DNA from: Anaeromyxobacter oryzae
GTDB taxonomy: Bacteria; Myxococcota; Myxococcia; Myxococcales; Anaeromyxobacteraceae
Direction: 5' to 3'
NCBI RefSeq assembly: GCF_023169945.1
Contig: NZ_AP025591.1
Coordinates: forward strand, 5,998,501 to 6,062,500
Length of the DNA stretch: 64,000 bases
Below the pieces are notes generated by a model. The model saw only the letters and a program-made list of their open reading frames with translations, was not told the origin of the DNA and searched no databases. Position 1 is the stretch's first letter. Each line of letters opens with the position of its first letter. The position numbers were made by a program, and so were the translations under genes. Shown in pieces: positions 23,820 to 33,755 of the stretch.

Positions 23820-26021
23820 ATGCCGCTCCCGCTCCTCGCGCTCCTCGCCGCGGCCTCGGCCCCGGCGGTCACGGCTCCCGGCGCGCCGCTCGATCCCTTC
23901 CTCGTGGCGTGGGCCGAGACCCGCGGGTACCGCGCGGGCCGGCCCTCCGCGGTGCAGCTCACACCGGACGGCCGTGCGGCGCTCTTCCTCCGCTCGGGGC
24001 CGCGGGGGCGCGTGCAGGCGCTCCACGAGACCGACCTCGCGACGGGCGCCACGCGGGAGCTCGCCGGCGGCGAGGGCTCGGCGCCCTCGCCCGACGAGGC
24101 GGCGCGGCTCGAGCGCGAGCGGATCCAGGCGCGCGGCATCACGCACTTCCGGCTCTCGCCCGACGGCGCGCGGGTCCTGTACGTGCTGGGCGGCCAGCTG
24201 CACGTCCTCGAGCGCGCCGGCGGCAAGGACGCGGTGCTCGCGGAGGCCGCGGGCGCCCTCGACCCGCGCTTCTCGCCCGACGGGAAGGCGATCGCGTTCG
24301 TGAAGGATCGCGATCTCCACGTCCTCGACCTCGCGTCCGGGAAGGCGCGGCGCCTCACGCAGGCGCGGACCCCCGAGATCTCGAACGGCCTCGCGGAGTT
24401 CGTGGCGCAGGAGGAGATGGGCCGCGACGCGGGATACTGGTGGTCGCCCGACGGCCGGCTCCTCGCCTACGCCGAGGTCGACGAGGCGCCGGTCGAGAAG
24501 CGGACGCTCTGCGATCCGGCGTTTCCGGCCCGGCCGTGCCCCACGCTCGCTTACCCGCGAGCCGGGACGCCGAACGCGGTGGTGCGCCTCTTCGTGGTCC
24601 CCGCGGCGGGCGGGAAGCCGGTGCAGGTCCGGTGGGACGCGGCGCGGTTCCCGTACGTCGCGGCGGTTCGATGGGACGACGGCGGACCCCTCGCCGTCCT
24701 GGTCCAGGAGCGCGCTCAGCACGTCGAGCAGCTCCTCGCGGCGGACCCGCGCACCGGCGAGACGCGGCTGCTCCTCGAAGAGCGCGATCTCGCGTGGCTG
24801 AACCTCTGGGCGGGGATGCCCCGGTTCCTGAAGGACGGCCGGTTCTGGTGGGTGACGGAGCGGAACGGCGGGCCGGAGGTCGAGCTGCGGGGCCGGGACG
24901 GTGCGCGCCTCGAGACGGCGGTGCCGCGAGAGACCGGGTATGCGGACGCCGGCGGCCTCGACGGCGACGCGCTCGTGTTCGTCGCGGCGCCCGATCCGAC
25001 GCGCGAGGAGGTCTGGCGCGTCCGGCCCGGCGAGGCGCCGGAGCGGCTCGCGCTGGGCGACGGCGCGCCGGCGCTCCACGCGCTCGTCCTCCCGGAGCGG
25101 GGCGGCGGCGTCGTCGCCGACACGACGACGTCGCTCCGCCGCCTGCCGCGGACGGCGGTGTACGACGCGCGCGGCCAGAAGCTCGCCGACCTGCCGTCGG
25201 TCGCCGAGGAGCCGTACGCCGTGCCGACCACGGAGCTCCGGAAGGTGGGGCCGGGGGATGGGCTCTGGACGGCGGTGCTCCGGCCGCGCGCCCTCGGTGC
25301 GGTCGAGAAGCTGCCGGTCGTGGTCGAGGTGTACGGCGGCCCCGGCCACCTGATGGTGCAGCCGCGGCCGCTCCTCGCCGAGCAGTGGCTCGCGGACCAG
25401 GGCTTCCTCGTCGTGCTCGTGGACGGGCGCGGTACGCCCCGGCGGGGCCGCGCCTTCGAGCGCGCGATCCGGGGCGACTTCTCCGGCGCGCCGCTCGCGG
25501 ACCAGGTCGCCGCGCTCCAGGCGCTCGCGGCGGAGCTGCCGGCGCTCGATCTCTCGCGCGTCGGCATCACCGGGTGGTCGTTCGGCGGGTACCTGTCGGC
25601 GCTCGCGGTGCTCGCGCGGCCGGACGTGTTCCGCGCCGCGGCCGCGGGCGCGCCGGTGGTCGACTGGCGCGAGTACGACACGCACTACACCGAGCGCTAC
25701 CTCGGGATCCCGCCGGCGGACGCCGCGGCTTACGAGCACAGCGGGCTGCTCCCGCTGGCGCCGGGGCTCTCCCGGCCGCTGCTCCTCCTGCACGGCACCG
25801 CCGACGACAACGTGTACCTCTCCCACTCGCTCGCGCTCGCCGACGCGCTCTTCCGCGCCGGCCGCCCGTTCCAGCTCGTGCCGATCGCGGGCGCCACCCA
25901 CATGACCCCCGATCCGCTCACGCAGGCACGCCGCTGGCAGCTCACGGCGGCCTTCTTCGCCGACGCGCTCGGGGCCGTCCGGCCGGGGCCGCAGGGGCCG
26001 CAGGCGTCGCTCGCACACTGA
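23820..26021 (+). CDS. S9B family prolyl peptidase (DPP-IV-like), secreted
   Basis: 733 residues. An N-terminal signal peptide (MPLPLLALLAAASAPAVTAPG) is followed by a beta-propeller with repeated SPDG/RFSPDGK motifs and the dipeptidyl-peptidase IV glutamate segment LAEFVAQEEMGRDAGYWWSPDG split over residues ~190-215. The C-terminal alpha/beta hydrolase carries Ser in GITGWSFGGY, Asp in GTADDNVY and His in AGATHMTPD. It should release X-Pro dipeptides from peptides in the periplasm. The length and domain order are normal for the family. The start lacks a ribosome binding site but has a -10 box 7 nt upstream. Confidence 0.92.
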   Translation: MPLPLLALLAAASAPAVTAPGAPLDPFLVAWAETRGYRAGRPSAVQLTPDGRAALFLRSGPRGRVQALHETDLATGATRELAGGEGSAPSPDEAARLERERIQARGITHFRLSPDGARVLYVLGGQLHVLERAGGKDAVLAEAAGALDPRFSPDGKAIAFVKDRDLHVLDLASGKARRLTQARTPEISNGLAEFVAQEEMGRDAGYWWSPDGRLLAYAEVDEAPVEKRTLCDPAFPARPCPTLAYPRAGTPNAVVRLFVVPAAGGKPVQVRWDAARFPYVAAVRWDDGGPLAVLVQERAQHVEQLLAADPRTGETRLLLEERDLAWLNLWAGMPRFLKDGRFWWVTERNGGPEVELRGRDGARLETAVPRETGYADAGGLDGDALVFVAAPDPTREEVWRVRPGEAPERLALGDGAPALHALVLPERGGGVVADTTTSLRRLPRTAVYDARGQKLADLPSVAEEPYAVPTTELRKVGPGDGLWTAVLRPRALGAVEKLPVVVEVYGGPGHLMVQPRPLLAEQWLADQGFLVVLVDGRGTPRRGRAFERAIRGDFSGAPLADQVAALQALAAELPALDLSRVGITGWSFGGYLSALAVLARPDVFRAAAAGAPVVDWREYDTHYTERYLGIPPADAAAYEHSGLLPLAPGLSRPLLLLHGTADDNVYLSHSLALADALFRAGRPFQLVPIAGATHMTPDPLTQARRWQLTAAFFADALGAVRPGPQGPQASLAH

Positions 26022-26199
26022 GCGGTCCGCGGGGTCGCGATCCGACGGTGCGCGCCGGGTCTCCCGACCCGGGCGCGCCGCGCAGGTGCTTTCCTCGTCC
26101 CCGCCTCACGGGACCGCTGCCGCATCCCCGTGTCACGGGACTGCCGCCGCCGCGCTCTAACCGGTAACGCTGGGTGCGCGCCGAAGCGCGGGGGGAGAG

Positions 26200-26994
26200 A
26201 TGCCGGAGATTCTGGTCGGTTGTGCGCCGGGGATCGGGCTCAAGTACGCATCCGCGACGGACGTCCGTCGCGATCGCCTCGCCGACGAGCGCCACGGCGT
26301 CCTCGTCCGCACGAAGCTCCGGCTCGCCGTCGGCGATCGGACGCCCGTCACGATCGAGCTCGAGAAGGAGCGGATCGCGATCCAGGCGACCGGCGAGATC
26401 CGCTGGGTGACGCCGCTCGTGAACGGCGCGCTCGCCGGCATCGCGCTCGTCCCGGCATCGCATCGCGACGGCGTGCAGCTCGACCTCGTCTTCGGCGTTC
26501 GCTCCGCGGGACCCGCACCGGAGCGCGCGGTGCCGCCCCCCGCCCCGATCGCGGCGGCCGCGGCGGCCGCGCTCGCGCCCGGCGCCGTCCAGCGGCAGGC
26601 CGTCCCGGAGGCGGTCCCGCCGCTCTCGGTGGCGATGCTCCAGCCGAACCCGGTGCTCCGGCAGGCGCTGGTGGCGGCGCTGGGGCGGTTCGGCCGCGAG
26701 AAGGGGCCGTGGGACGTCTCGGTCCAGGCGACCGCCGAACCCGACGCCTTCATCGAGGCGCTCTCCGCCGAGCCGCGGGGCCTCGCCATCATCGACTGCG
26801 ATCCGCTGGGCGCCGCCGTCGATCCGCTCGTCGCCGCGATCCGGAGCCACCGCGCCTGGGAGCGGCTGCCGCTGATCCTCCTCTCCTCGGACGGCCGGTC
26901 GCGCCTCGAGGACGGCTACGCCGTCTTCGTGCGGAAGCCGTTCGAGGTGAAGTCGTTCGTGAACCTCGCCGGCATCCTCGTCGCCCGGGCCTGA
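26200..26994 (+). CDS. PilZ-like protein with degenerate receiver domain
   Basis: 264 residues. Residues ~25-105 resemble the PilZ variants common in Myxococcota (VTIELEKERIAIQATGEIRW, GIALVP), which may or may not bind c-di-GMP; the arginine motif is weak. An Ala/Pro linker (~105-140) leads to a receiver-like fold. This keeps an Asp in LAIIDCDPLG and the Lys in FVRKPFE but has MLQPNP where the acidic pair should be. Phosphorylation is therefore doubtful. The ATG follows GGGGGAGAG. It stands alone between the S9 peptidase and a convergent GNAT gene. Confidence 0.65.
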   Translation: MPEILVGCAPGIGLKYASATDVRRDRLADERHGVLVRTKLRLAVGDRTPVTIELEKERIAIQATGEIRWVTPLVNGALAGIALVPASHRDGVQLDLVFGVRSAGPAPERAVPPPAPIAAAAAAALAPGAVQRQAVPEAVPPLSVAMLQPNPVLRQALVAALGRFGREKGPWDVSVQATAEPDAFIEALSAEPRGLAIIDCDPLGAAVDPLVAAIRSHRAWERLPLILLSSDGRSRLEDGYAVFVRKPFEVKSFVNLAGILVARA

Positions 26995-27107
26995 CGCCGA
27001 GGGCCGGACGGGATGCGTTCGAGGTGAGCCCGTCGAGCCGCGAACGGGCGCGCGTCGCCCCTCCCCCGGCCTTTCGACAGGGGAAGGGGCAGGGCGAGGT
27101 ACCGACG

Positions 27108-27902
27108 TCAGGGGCCGGTGGGCGCCGCCGAGAGCGGCGGCGCGGAGCGGGGCCGTCCCGCGTGGCTTGCGCGCATCGGCGCCGCCCGCCGGCGGAGCGC
27201 CGGCACCGCGACGAGCGGCGGCGGCCGGTCGGGGTCGAGGAGCATCCACGGGCTCTCCGCGTCCTCTCGCGACGCCTTCTTCTGGGCGAGCCGCAGCACC
27301 GCCGGCGACCAGCCGTCCTCGCCGCGGGGCACGAGGGCGAGCGGCGCGTCCGACGGCTGCATCCGCTGGAACCCGAGCCGCTCGTAGACCGCGAGCGCCC
27401 GCGGGTTCTCCGCCTGCAGCGCGACGCGCCCGCCGCGACCGAGCCGGCGCGCGAGCGCCGAGGCGTGCGTCACGAGGGCGGAGCCCGCACCGCGCACCGT
27501 GCGCGCGTCGGCGGGATCGCCGGGCCCGAGGAGGTTCCAGGGCGCGGTCGCGAGGAGCTCCACGAACACCGCGCGGGGGCAGGCGAACAGCGCCACCACC
27601 GCCTGGACGCGGCCGCCGGCGCGGACCGCGAAGACCTGCCGCTCCTCCGCGACCCCCTCGCCCGGCTCGTCGCCGGCGAGGACGCGGTGGAGCTCGCCCA
27701 CGATCCGGCGCGAGTCCTCGAGCCGGGGGCGGGTCGCGGCCGAGACCGCGCCGCGGGTGAGGAGGGAGCGGGTCACCCAGTCCCACTCGCGGAGGGTGGC
27801 CAGCAGATCCGGATCGTCGGGCGCGAGCGCCGCGATCCGGAAGGACGCCCGCCCCGGAAGGCGGGCGCGTCGTTCGTCTGGGTCGTCGTGGGAAGCGAGC
27901 AT
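27108..27902 (-). CDS. GNAT family N-acetyltransferase
   Basis: 264 residues from ATG 27902, after GGGAAGAGACGAG. The acetyl-CoA-binding signature is RGAGSALVTHASALARRLG, followed by LQAENPRALAVYERLGFQRM, the usual GNAT C-terminal strand-helix. The N-terminal ~110 residues (DWVTRSLLTRG, VVALFACPRAVFVELLATAPWN) are a variable extension. The C-terminal ~50 residues are proline/arginine-rich and likely disordered. The substrate is unknown. It is convergent with the PilZ-like gene; the 113-bp gap contains an imperfect C/G-rich inverted repeat around 27060-27095. Confidence 0.8.
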   Translation of the reverse strand: MLASHDDPDERRARLPGRASFRIAALAPDDPDLLATLREWDWVTRSLLTRGAVSAATRPRLEDSRRIVGELHRVLAGDEPGEGVAEERQVFAVRAGGRVQAVVALFACPRAVFVELLATAPWNLLGPGDPADARTVRGAGSALVTHASALARRLGRGGRVALQAENPRALAVYERLGFQRMQPSDAPLALVPRGEDGWSPAVLRLAQKKASREDAESPWMLLDPDRPPPLVAVPALRRRAAPMRASHAGRPRSAPPLSAAPTGP

Positions 27903-28096
27903 CTCGTCTCTTCCCCGTTCACCGGCGGCGCCGTGCCGCGCGGCGGGGAAGCCTCTCGAACCGGGCGGTCGCCTGGACGTCAGCCGTCCCGGAAGCGAGG
28001 TCGAGCACAGCACCGGGTCCCTGTGCGCTTCAAGCGCCACGTGAACCGGCCCGGGTTTCGCGGATTTGGCGCGGGGCAGGGGACGATGTGCGCTTC

Positions 28097-28126
28097 TTGA
28101 CACCCCGGATCCGCCGCCGATACCCT
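28097..28126 (+). promoter_or_regulatory. promoter of the metX-hom fusion gene
   Basis: TTGACA (28097-28102), an 18-nt spacer and TACCCT (28121-28126) lie 9 nt before the ATG at 28136, with no ribosome binding site. The perfect -35 and short distance suggest a nearly leaderless mRNA. No SAM riboswitch was recognised upstream. Confidence 0.55.
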
Positions 28127-28135
28127 CCGCGACCC

Positions 28136-30367
28136 ATGGCGACGGAACCGGGCAGCGCGGCAGCGGCGGCGGCGGCCGGAAGGGCGGCGTTCGTCGCTCC
28201 CGAGACGCGGACGTTCGTCCTCCCTGGACCCCTCGCGCTCGAGCTCGGCGGACGCCTCGCGGAGGTCCAGGTCGCCTACCGCACGTGGGGGACCCTCGAC
28301 CGCGACGGCGGCAACGCCGTGGTCTGTTGCCACGCCCTCACCGGCTCCGCCGACGCGGATCGCTGGTGGACGCGGATGTTCGGCCCCGGGCGCGCGTTCG
28401 ACCCCGAGAAGGACTTCATCGTCTGCTCGAACATCCTCGGGAGCTGCTACGGGACGACGGGGCCGACGTCGCTCGACCCCGCGACGGGCACGCCGTACCT
28501 CGGCACCTTCCCGGCGATCACGATCCGGGACATGGTGCGGGCGCAGCACGCGCTCGTGACGGCGCTCGGCGTCCGCCGCGTCCGGATGGTCATCGGCGGC
28601 TCGCTCGGCGGGATGCAGGTGCTGGAGTGGGCGCTGCTCTACCCGGACCTCGTCGACTCCGTCGTCTTCATCGCCTCGACGGCGCGCCACTCGGCCTGGT
28701 GCATCGGCCTCTCGGAGGCGCAGCGGCAGGCGATCTACGCCGATCCGCGCTGGATGGACGGCCGCTACGATCCCGACGACCCGCCGAGCGCCGGGCTCGC
28801 CGCGGCGCGGATGATGGCGATGCTCTCCTACCGGAGCCAGCCGTCGTTCGAGGAGCGCTTCGGGCGGCGGCCGCAGACCGAGGACCTGTTCTCGGTCGAG
28901 AGCTACCTCCGCTACCAGGGGCAGCAGCTCGTCGAGCGGTTCGACCCCGCCACGTACGTGACCCTGACGCGCGCCATGGACACGCACGACGTGTCGCGCG
29001 GCCGCGGCGACTTCGACGACGTGCTCCGGTCGATCCGGCAGCCGACGCTCGTCGTCTCCATCGACTCCGACGTCCTCTACTGGCCGTGGGAGCAGCGCGA
29101 GGTCGCCCGGCTCGTCCCGAACGCGCGCCTCGACGTGCTCGACTCGCCGGACGGGCACGACGCCTTCCTCATCGCGGTGGACCGGGTGTCGGACATGGTG
29201 GCCGACTTCCGCGGCCGCCCCGTGGCGCCGGTGCCGCCGAGCCGCGTCGTCGAGAAGGCCTTCGCCGAGCGCGGCGTCTCGCTCCTCGTCCTGGGGAAGG
29301 GGAAGGTCGGGCGGGAGCTGCTCGAGCAGATCCGCGTGCAGCGCCGCGAGCTCGAGCGCGACTACGACGTCCTGCTGCGCGTCGTCGGGGTCGCCGACAC
29401 CCGCGGTGCCGTCGTGGAGGACACCGGCGTCGATCTCGGCCGCTGGGAGGCGCTCCTCGCCGCCGCGCCCGCGACGGGCCCGGTGGACGCGCGCACCGCG
29501 CCGGCGCTCCTCGACCGCCTCGCCCGGCTGCCGCGGCCGGTGCTCGTCGACCTCACCGCCGCCGACGGCATGGAGGAGGTCTACGAGCAGGCGTTCCGGC
29601 GCGGTATCGACGTGGTCTCGTCGAACAAGCGGCCGCTCGCGGTGGCGCCGCGACGCGAGGATCTGCTCCGGCAGGCGCGCCGGCAGCACCACCGGCACTG
29701 GCACTACGACACCGCGGTCGGCGCGAGCCTGCCCGTGATCGGGACGCTCCGCCGGCTCGTCCGTGGCGGCGATCGCGTCCGCCGCGTCGAGGGCTCGCTG
29801 TCCGGCACCCTCGGGTACCTCTGCACGGAGCTGTCGCGCGGCGTGCCGCTCTCGCTCGCGACGCGCTGGGCGATGGGGCTCGGCTACTGCGAGGCGGACG
29901 CCCGGGACGATCTGTCCGGGCTGGACTCGGCGCGGAAGGCGCTCATCCTCGCCCGCGAGATCGGCGCGACGCTCGCCCTCGAGGACGTCGTGGTCGAGCC
30001 GTTCGTCCCGGCCGCGCTCCTCGCGCCGGGCACCCCGGAGGCGCTCATCGCGGGGCTGCGGACGCACGACGAGGCGATGGCCGCGCGCGTCGACGGGCTC
30101 CGGCGGGAAGGGAAGGTGCTCCGGTACCTCGCGCGCATCGCGGTCGCGGACGGCGGCGCTGTCGAGGTGCGCGTGGGGCCGGAGGCGGTCGACGCGCTGG
30201 CGCCCGCGGCGAGGCTCAGCGGCGTCGAGGCCTACGTGGCGTTCACGACGTCGCGGCACGCCGACCGCCCGCTGGTGGTGCAGGGCGCGGGGGTCGGCGG
30301 CGCGAACACCGCGGGCGGCGTGCTGGCGGAGATCTTCCGGATCCCCGCCGGGCGCGGCGCCCGGTGA
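28136..30367 (+). CDS. metX: fused homoserine O-acetyltransferase / homoserine dehydrogenase
   Basis: 743 residues. Residues ~1-370 form MetX, an alpha/beta hydrolase with Ser in IGGSLGGMQVLEW, Asp in SIDSDVLYWP and His in SPDGHDAFL. It acetylates homoserine for methionine synthesis. From ~385 to the end is homoserine dehydrogenase: NAD(P) motif LLVLGKGKVGRELL, VSSNKRPLA, catalytic region EGSLSGTLGYLC and DDLSGLDSARKALIL. It lacks an aspartokinase part and an ACT domain. Fusion joins two consecutive steps: aspartate semialdehyde to homoserine, then to O-acetylhomoserine. The frame is uninterrupted through the linker. Confidence 0.93.
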   Translation: MATEPGSAAAAAAAGRAAFVAPETRTFVLPGPLALELGGRLAEVQVAYRTWGTLDRDGGNAVVCCHALTGSADADRWWTRMFGPGRAFDPEKDFIVCSNILGSCYGTTGPTSLDPATGTPYLGTFPAITIRDMVRAQHALVTALGVRRVRMVIGGSLGGMQVLEWALLYPDLVDSVVFIASTARHSAWCIGLSEAQRQAIYADPRWMDGRYDPDDPPSAGLAAARMMAMLSYRSQPSFEERFGRRPQTEDLFSVESYLRYQGQQLVERFDPATYVTLTRAMDTHDVSRGRGDFDDVLRSIRQPTLVVSIDSDVLYWPWEQREVARLVPNARLDVLDSPDGHDAFLIAVDRVSDMVADFRGRPVAPVPPSRVVEKAFAERGVSLLVLGKGKVGRELLEQIRVQRRELERDYDVLLRVVGVADTRGAVVEDTGVDLGRWEALLAAAPATGPVDARTAPALLDRLARLPRPVLVDLTAADGMEEVYEQAFRRGIDVVSSNKRPLAVAPRREDLLRQARRQHHRHWHYDTAVGASLPVIGTLRRLVRGGDRVRRVEGSLSGTLGYLCTELSRGVPLSLATRWAMGLGYCEADARDDLSGLDSARKALILAREIGATLALEDVVVEPFVPAALLAPGTPEALIAGLRTHDEAMAARVDGLRREGKVLRYLARIAVADGGAVEVRVGPEAVDALAPAARLSGVEAYVAFTTSRHADRPLVVQGAGVGGANTAGGVLAEIFRIPAGRGAR

Positions 30368-30370
30368 CGG

Positions 30371-31240
30371 CTACTGCTTCGCAGCGGGGACCTTCACGGC
30401 CGCCTGCGCCGGCGGCGCCGCGACGGCCGGCGCGGCGCCCTCCACCGGGACCAGGATGATCTCGATGCGGCGGTTCAGGCTCCGCCCCTCGGGCGTGTCG
30501 TTCGCGGCGACGGGCTGCCACTCGCCGTAGCCCGCCGCGGCGACGCGGGTCGGATCGACGCCCGCCTCCTGGAGGAACCGGACGACCGCGATCGCGCGGG
30601 CGCTCGACAGGTCCCAGTTGGACGGGAACGTGGTGCCGGAGGTGGGGACGTTGTCCGTGTGCCCCTCGACGCGGATGGTCTTCCCGCGGACGTTCCGGAG
30701 CGCGTCGGCGACCGCGCGGAGCGCCTCTCGGCCGTCCTTGCCGATCGTCGCGGAGCCGGAGCCGAAGAGGATCTTGTCCTTCATCTTGACGGTGGTCCGT
30801 CCGCGGAGCTCGGTGAGCTCGATCCGGCCCGCGTCGATCTCGGTCCGGAGGGCGGAGGCGAGCTGCTCGTACTCGGCGCTCTTCCGCTCGAGCTCCGCCT
30901 TGGCGGCCTCGAGCTTCTTCTTGGACTTGGAGAGCTCGTCCACGAGCGCCTGGAGGTCGGCGGTCTGCCCCTGGGCGGCGCGGAGCTCGGCCTCCTTCTG
31001 CGCGAGCGTCGCCTCGTCGGCGCGGATCTTCTCGCGCAGCGAGTTCACGTCGAGGAGCATGGCGTCGAGCTGCGCCTTCAGCTGATCGAAGCTCTCCTGG
31101 AGCTTCGCGCGGCGAACCTGCTCCTCGCGCCAGTCCTTGCGGAGCTGCTCGGCCTCCGCCTCCTTCTTGCGGAAGGCATCCTGCGAGACGCAGCCGGCGA
31201 GGGCTACGAGGGCGAGCGCGGCGACGGCGAGCCTGGGCAT
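30371..31240 (-). CDS. OmpA-family lipoprotein with coiled coil
   Basis: 289 residues. It has a lipoprotein signal with lipobox LAGC (Cys about residue 17). Residues ~25-140 are a long heptad-rich coiled coil (KKEAEAEQLRKDW..., DELSKSKKKLEAAKAELERK). The C-terminal OmpA peptidoglycan-binding domain shows LFGSGSATIGKDG, VEGHTDNVP, NWDLSSARA and GEWQPVAANDTPEGR. It tethers the outer membrane to peptidoglycan. The ATG follows GGAGGCCCAGG. It is convergent with the metX-hom gene, 3 bp between stops. Confidence 0.9.
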   Translation of the reverse strand: MPRLAVAALALVALAGCVSQDAFRKKEAEAEQLRKDWREEQVRRAKLQESFDQLKAQLDAMLLDVNSLREKIRADEATLAQKEAELRAAQGQTADLQALVDELSKSKKKLEAAKAELERKSAEYEQLASALRTEIDAGRIELTELRGRTTVKMKDKILFGSGSATIGKDGREALRAVADALRNVRGKTIRVEGHTDNVPTSGTTFPSNWDLSSARAIAVVRFLQEAGVDPTRVAAAGYGEWQPVAANDTPEGRSLNRRIEIILVPVEGAAPAVAAPPAQAAVKVPAAKQ

Positions 31241-31332
31241 CCTGGGCCTCCGGGTCGGAGAGGGGTGGAGGCGGGATGGTACTACGAGCGAAGGCGCGCG
31301 CGGGCGACGGCGCGCTCCGTCGATGTACGGAA

Positions 31333-32952
<1,620 letters not shown>

Positions 32953-32959
32953 GCCTCGG

Positions 32960-32978
32960 TGTCTACCGAAATATCGGT
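32960..32978 (-). promoter_or_regulatory. -10 box and palindromic operator of the NorR-like gene
   Basis: Minus-strand TAGACA (32960-32965) lies 7 nt before the ATG. It abuts a 14-bp palindrome ACCGA-N4-TCGGT (32965-32978). Further CGGT/ACCG half-sites follow toward the hemerythrin promoter (GGTGGCCGATGCAACC to 32990). The layout suits autorepression plus enhancer binding for the divergent sigma-54 promoter. Confidence 0.45.
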
Positions 32979-33054
32979 GGCCGATGCAACCTGAGATGGG
33001 TGGCCAGGAGGGATGGAAAATGAAAAACACCAGTAACGGCGGCGACGTGCGCGT

Positions 33055-33070
33055 TGGCCGGCCTCTTGCT
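33055..33070 (+). promoter_or_regulatory. sigma-54 promoter of the hemerythrin-norZ operon
   Basis: TGGCCG-GCCTC-TTGCT matches TGGCAC-N5-TTGCA/T with the invariant GG and GC at the right spacing. The predicted start is near 33082, 44 nt before the hemerythrin ATG. It faces a GAFTGA-containing activator gene, which supports the call. Confidence 0.65.
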
Positions 33071-33125
33071 CATGGCCTCGCGCGGGTTGACACAGCACCG
33101 GCGGTGCCGCCGGCGAAAGGTTCGA

Positions 33126-33728
33126 ATGGACGCCATCGAGACGCTGATGAACGAGCACCGGACCATAGAGCGCGTGCTCGACGCGCTCGTCGGGTTCGCG
33201 GACGAGACCGTGCGGAAGGGGACCACCGAGAAGGAGGAGCTGTCGCGCTTCGTGACCTTCCTCCGCGAGTACGCCGACGCGTCCCATCACGCGAAGGAAG
33301 AGGGCGTCCTGTTCCCGTCGATGATCGCGCACGGGTTCCCGGCCCAGGGCGGCCCGGTGGCGGTGATGCTGCACGAGCACGACGACGGCCGCGCGCTCGT
33401 CTCGGTCCTCGCGACGCGGGCCGGGCAGGACGGCGAGTGGACCGCCGGCGATCGCCGGGACGTCGCCGAACACGCCCGGGCCTTCTCGGACCTCCTGCGG
33501 GGACACATCCACAAGGAGGACGCGATCCTCTATCCGATGGCGGTGCAGCGCCTCCCCGAGGACGCGCTCGAGGACGTGTCGGCCCGCTGCGGCGAGCTCG
33601 ACGCGCAGAAGGCCGCCGCCGGGGAGCGCCTGCTCGCGCTCGCGGACGCCCTCGTCTCCAGCCACGCCCACGCCGTGCATCCCGATGCCACGCCGGGCGC
33701 CACGCCGCGCTTCGGCTGCTGCGGCTAG
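33126..33728 (+). CDS. hemerythrin-domain (HHE) protein
   Basis: 200 residues. The HHE four-helix bundle is visible with iron-ligand pattern NEHRTIERVL, ASHHAKEEGVLFP, LHEHDDGRAL and HIHKEDAILYPM, i.e. His residues plus two Glu that bind a diiron site. The C-terminal ~50 residues add His and Cys (SSHAHAVHPD, FGCCG). Such proteins bind or reduce NO or oxygen, or repair Fe-S clusters (YtfE/Ric type). It is the first gene after the sigma-54 promoter and 27 bp before norZ, so it is co-transcribed with the NO reductase. Confidence 0.9.
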   Translation: MDAIETLMNEHRTIERVLDALVGFADETVRKGTTEKEELSRFVTFLREYADASHHAKEEGVLFPSMIAHGFPAQGGPVAVMLHEHDDGRALVSVLATRAGQDGEWTAGDRRDVAEHARAFSDLLRGHIHKEDAILYPMAVQRLPEDALEDVSARCGELDAQKAAAGERLLALADALVSSHAHAVHPDATPGATPRFGCCG

Positions 33729-33755
33729 CCCCTTCCAACCGAGGGACCACACCAC

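Noticed and set aside
27903..28135. SAM or other riboswitch upstream of the methionine-pathway gene metX-hom
   Set aside because: No recognisable SAM-I/II aptamer pairing was found, and the promoter sits so close to the ATG that there is almost no 5' leader.
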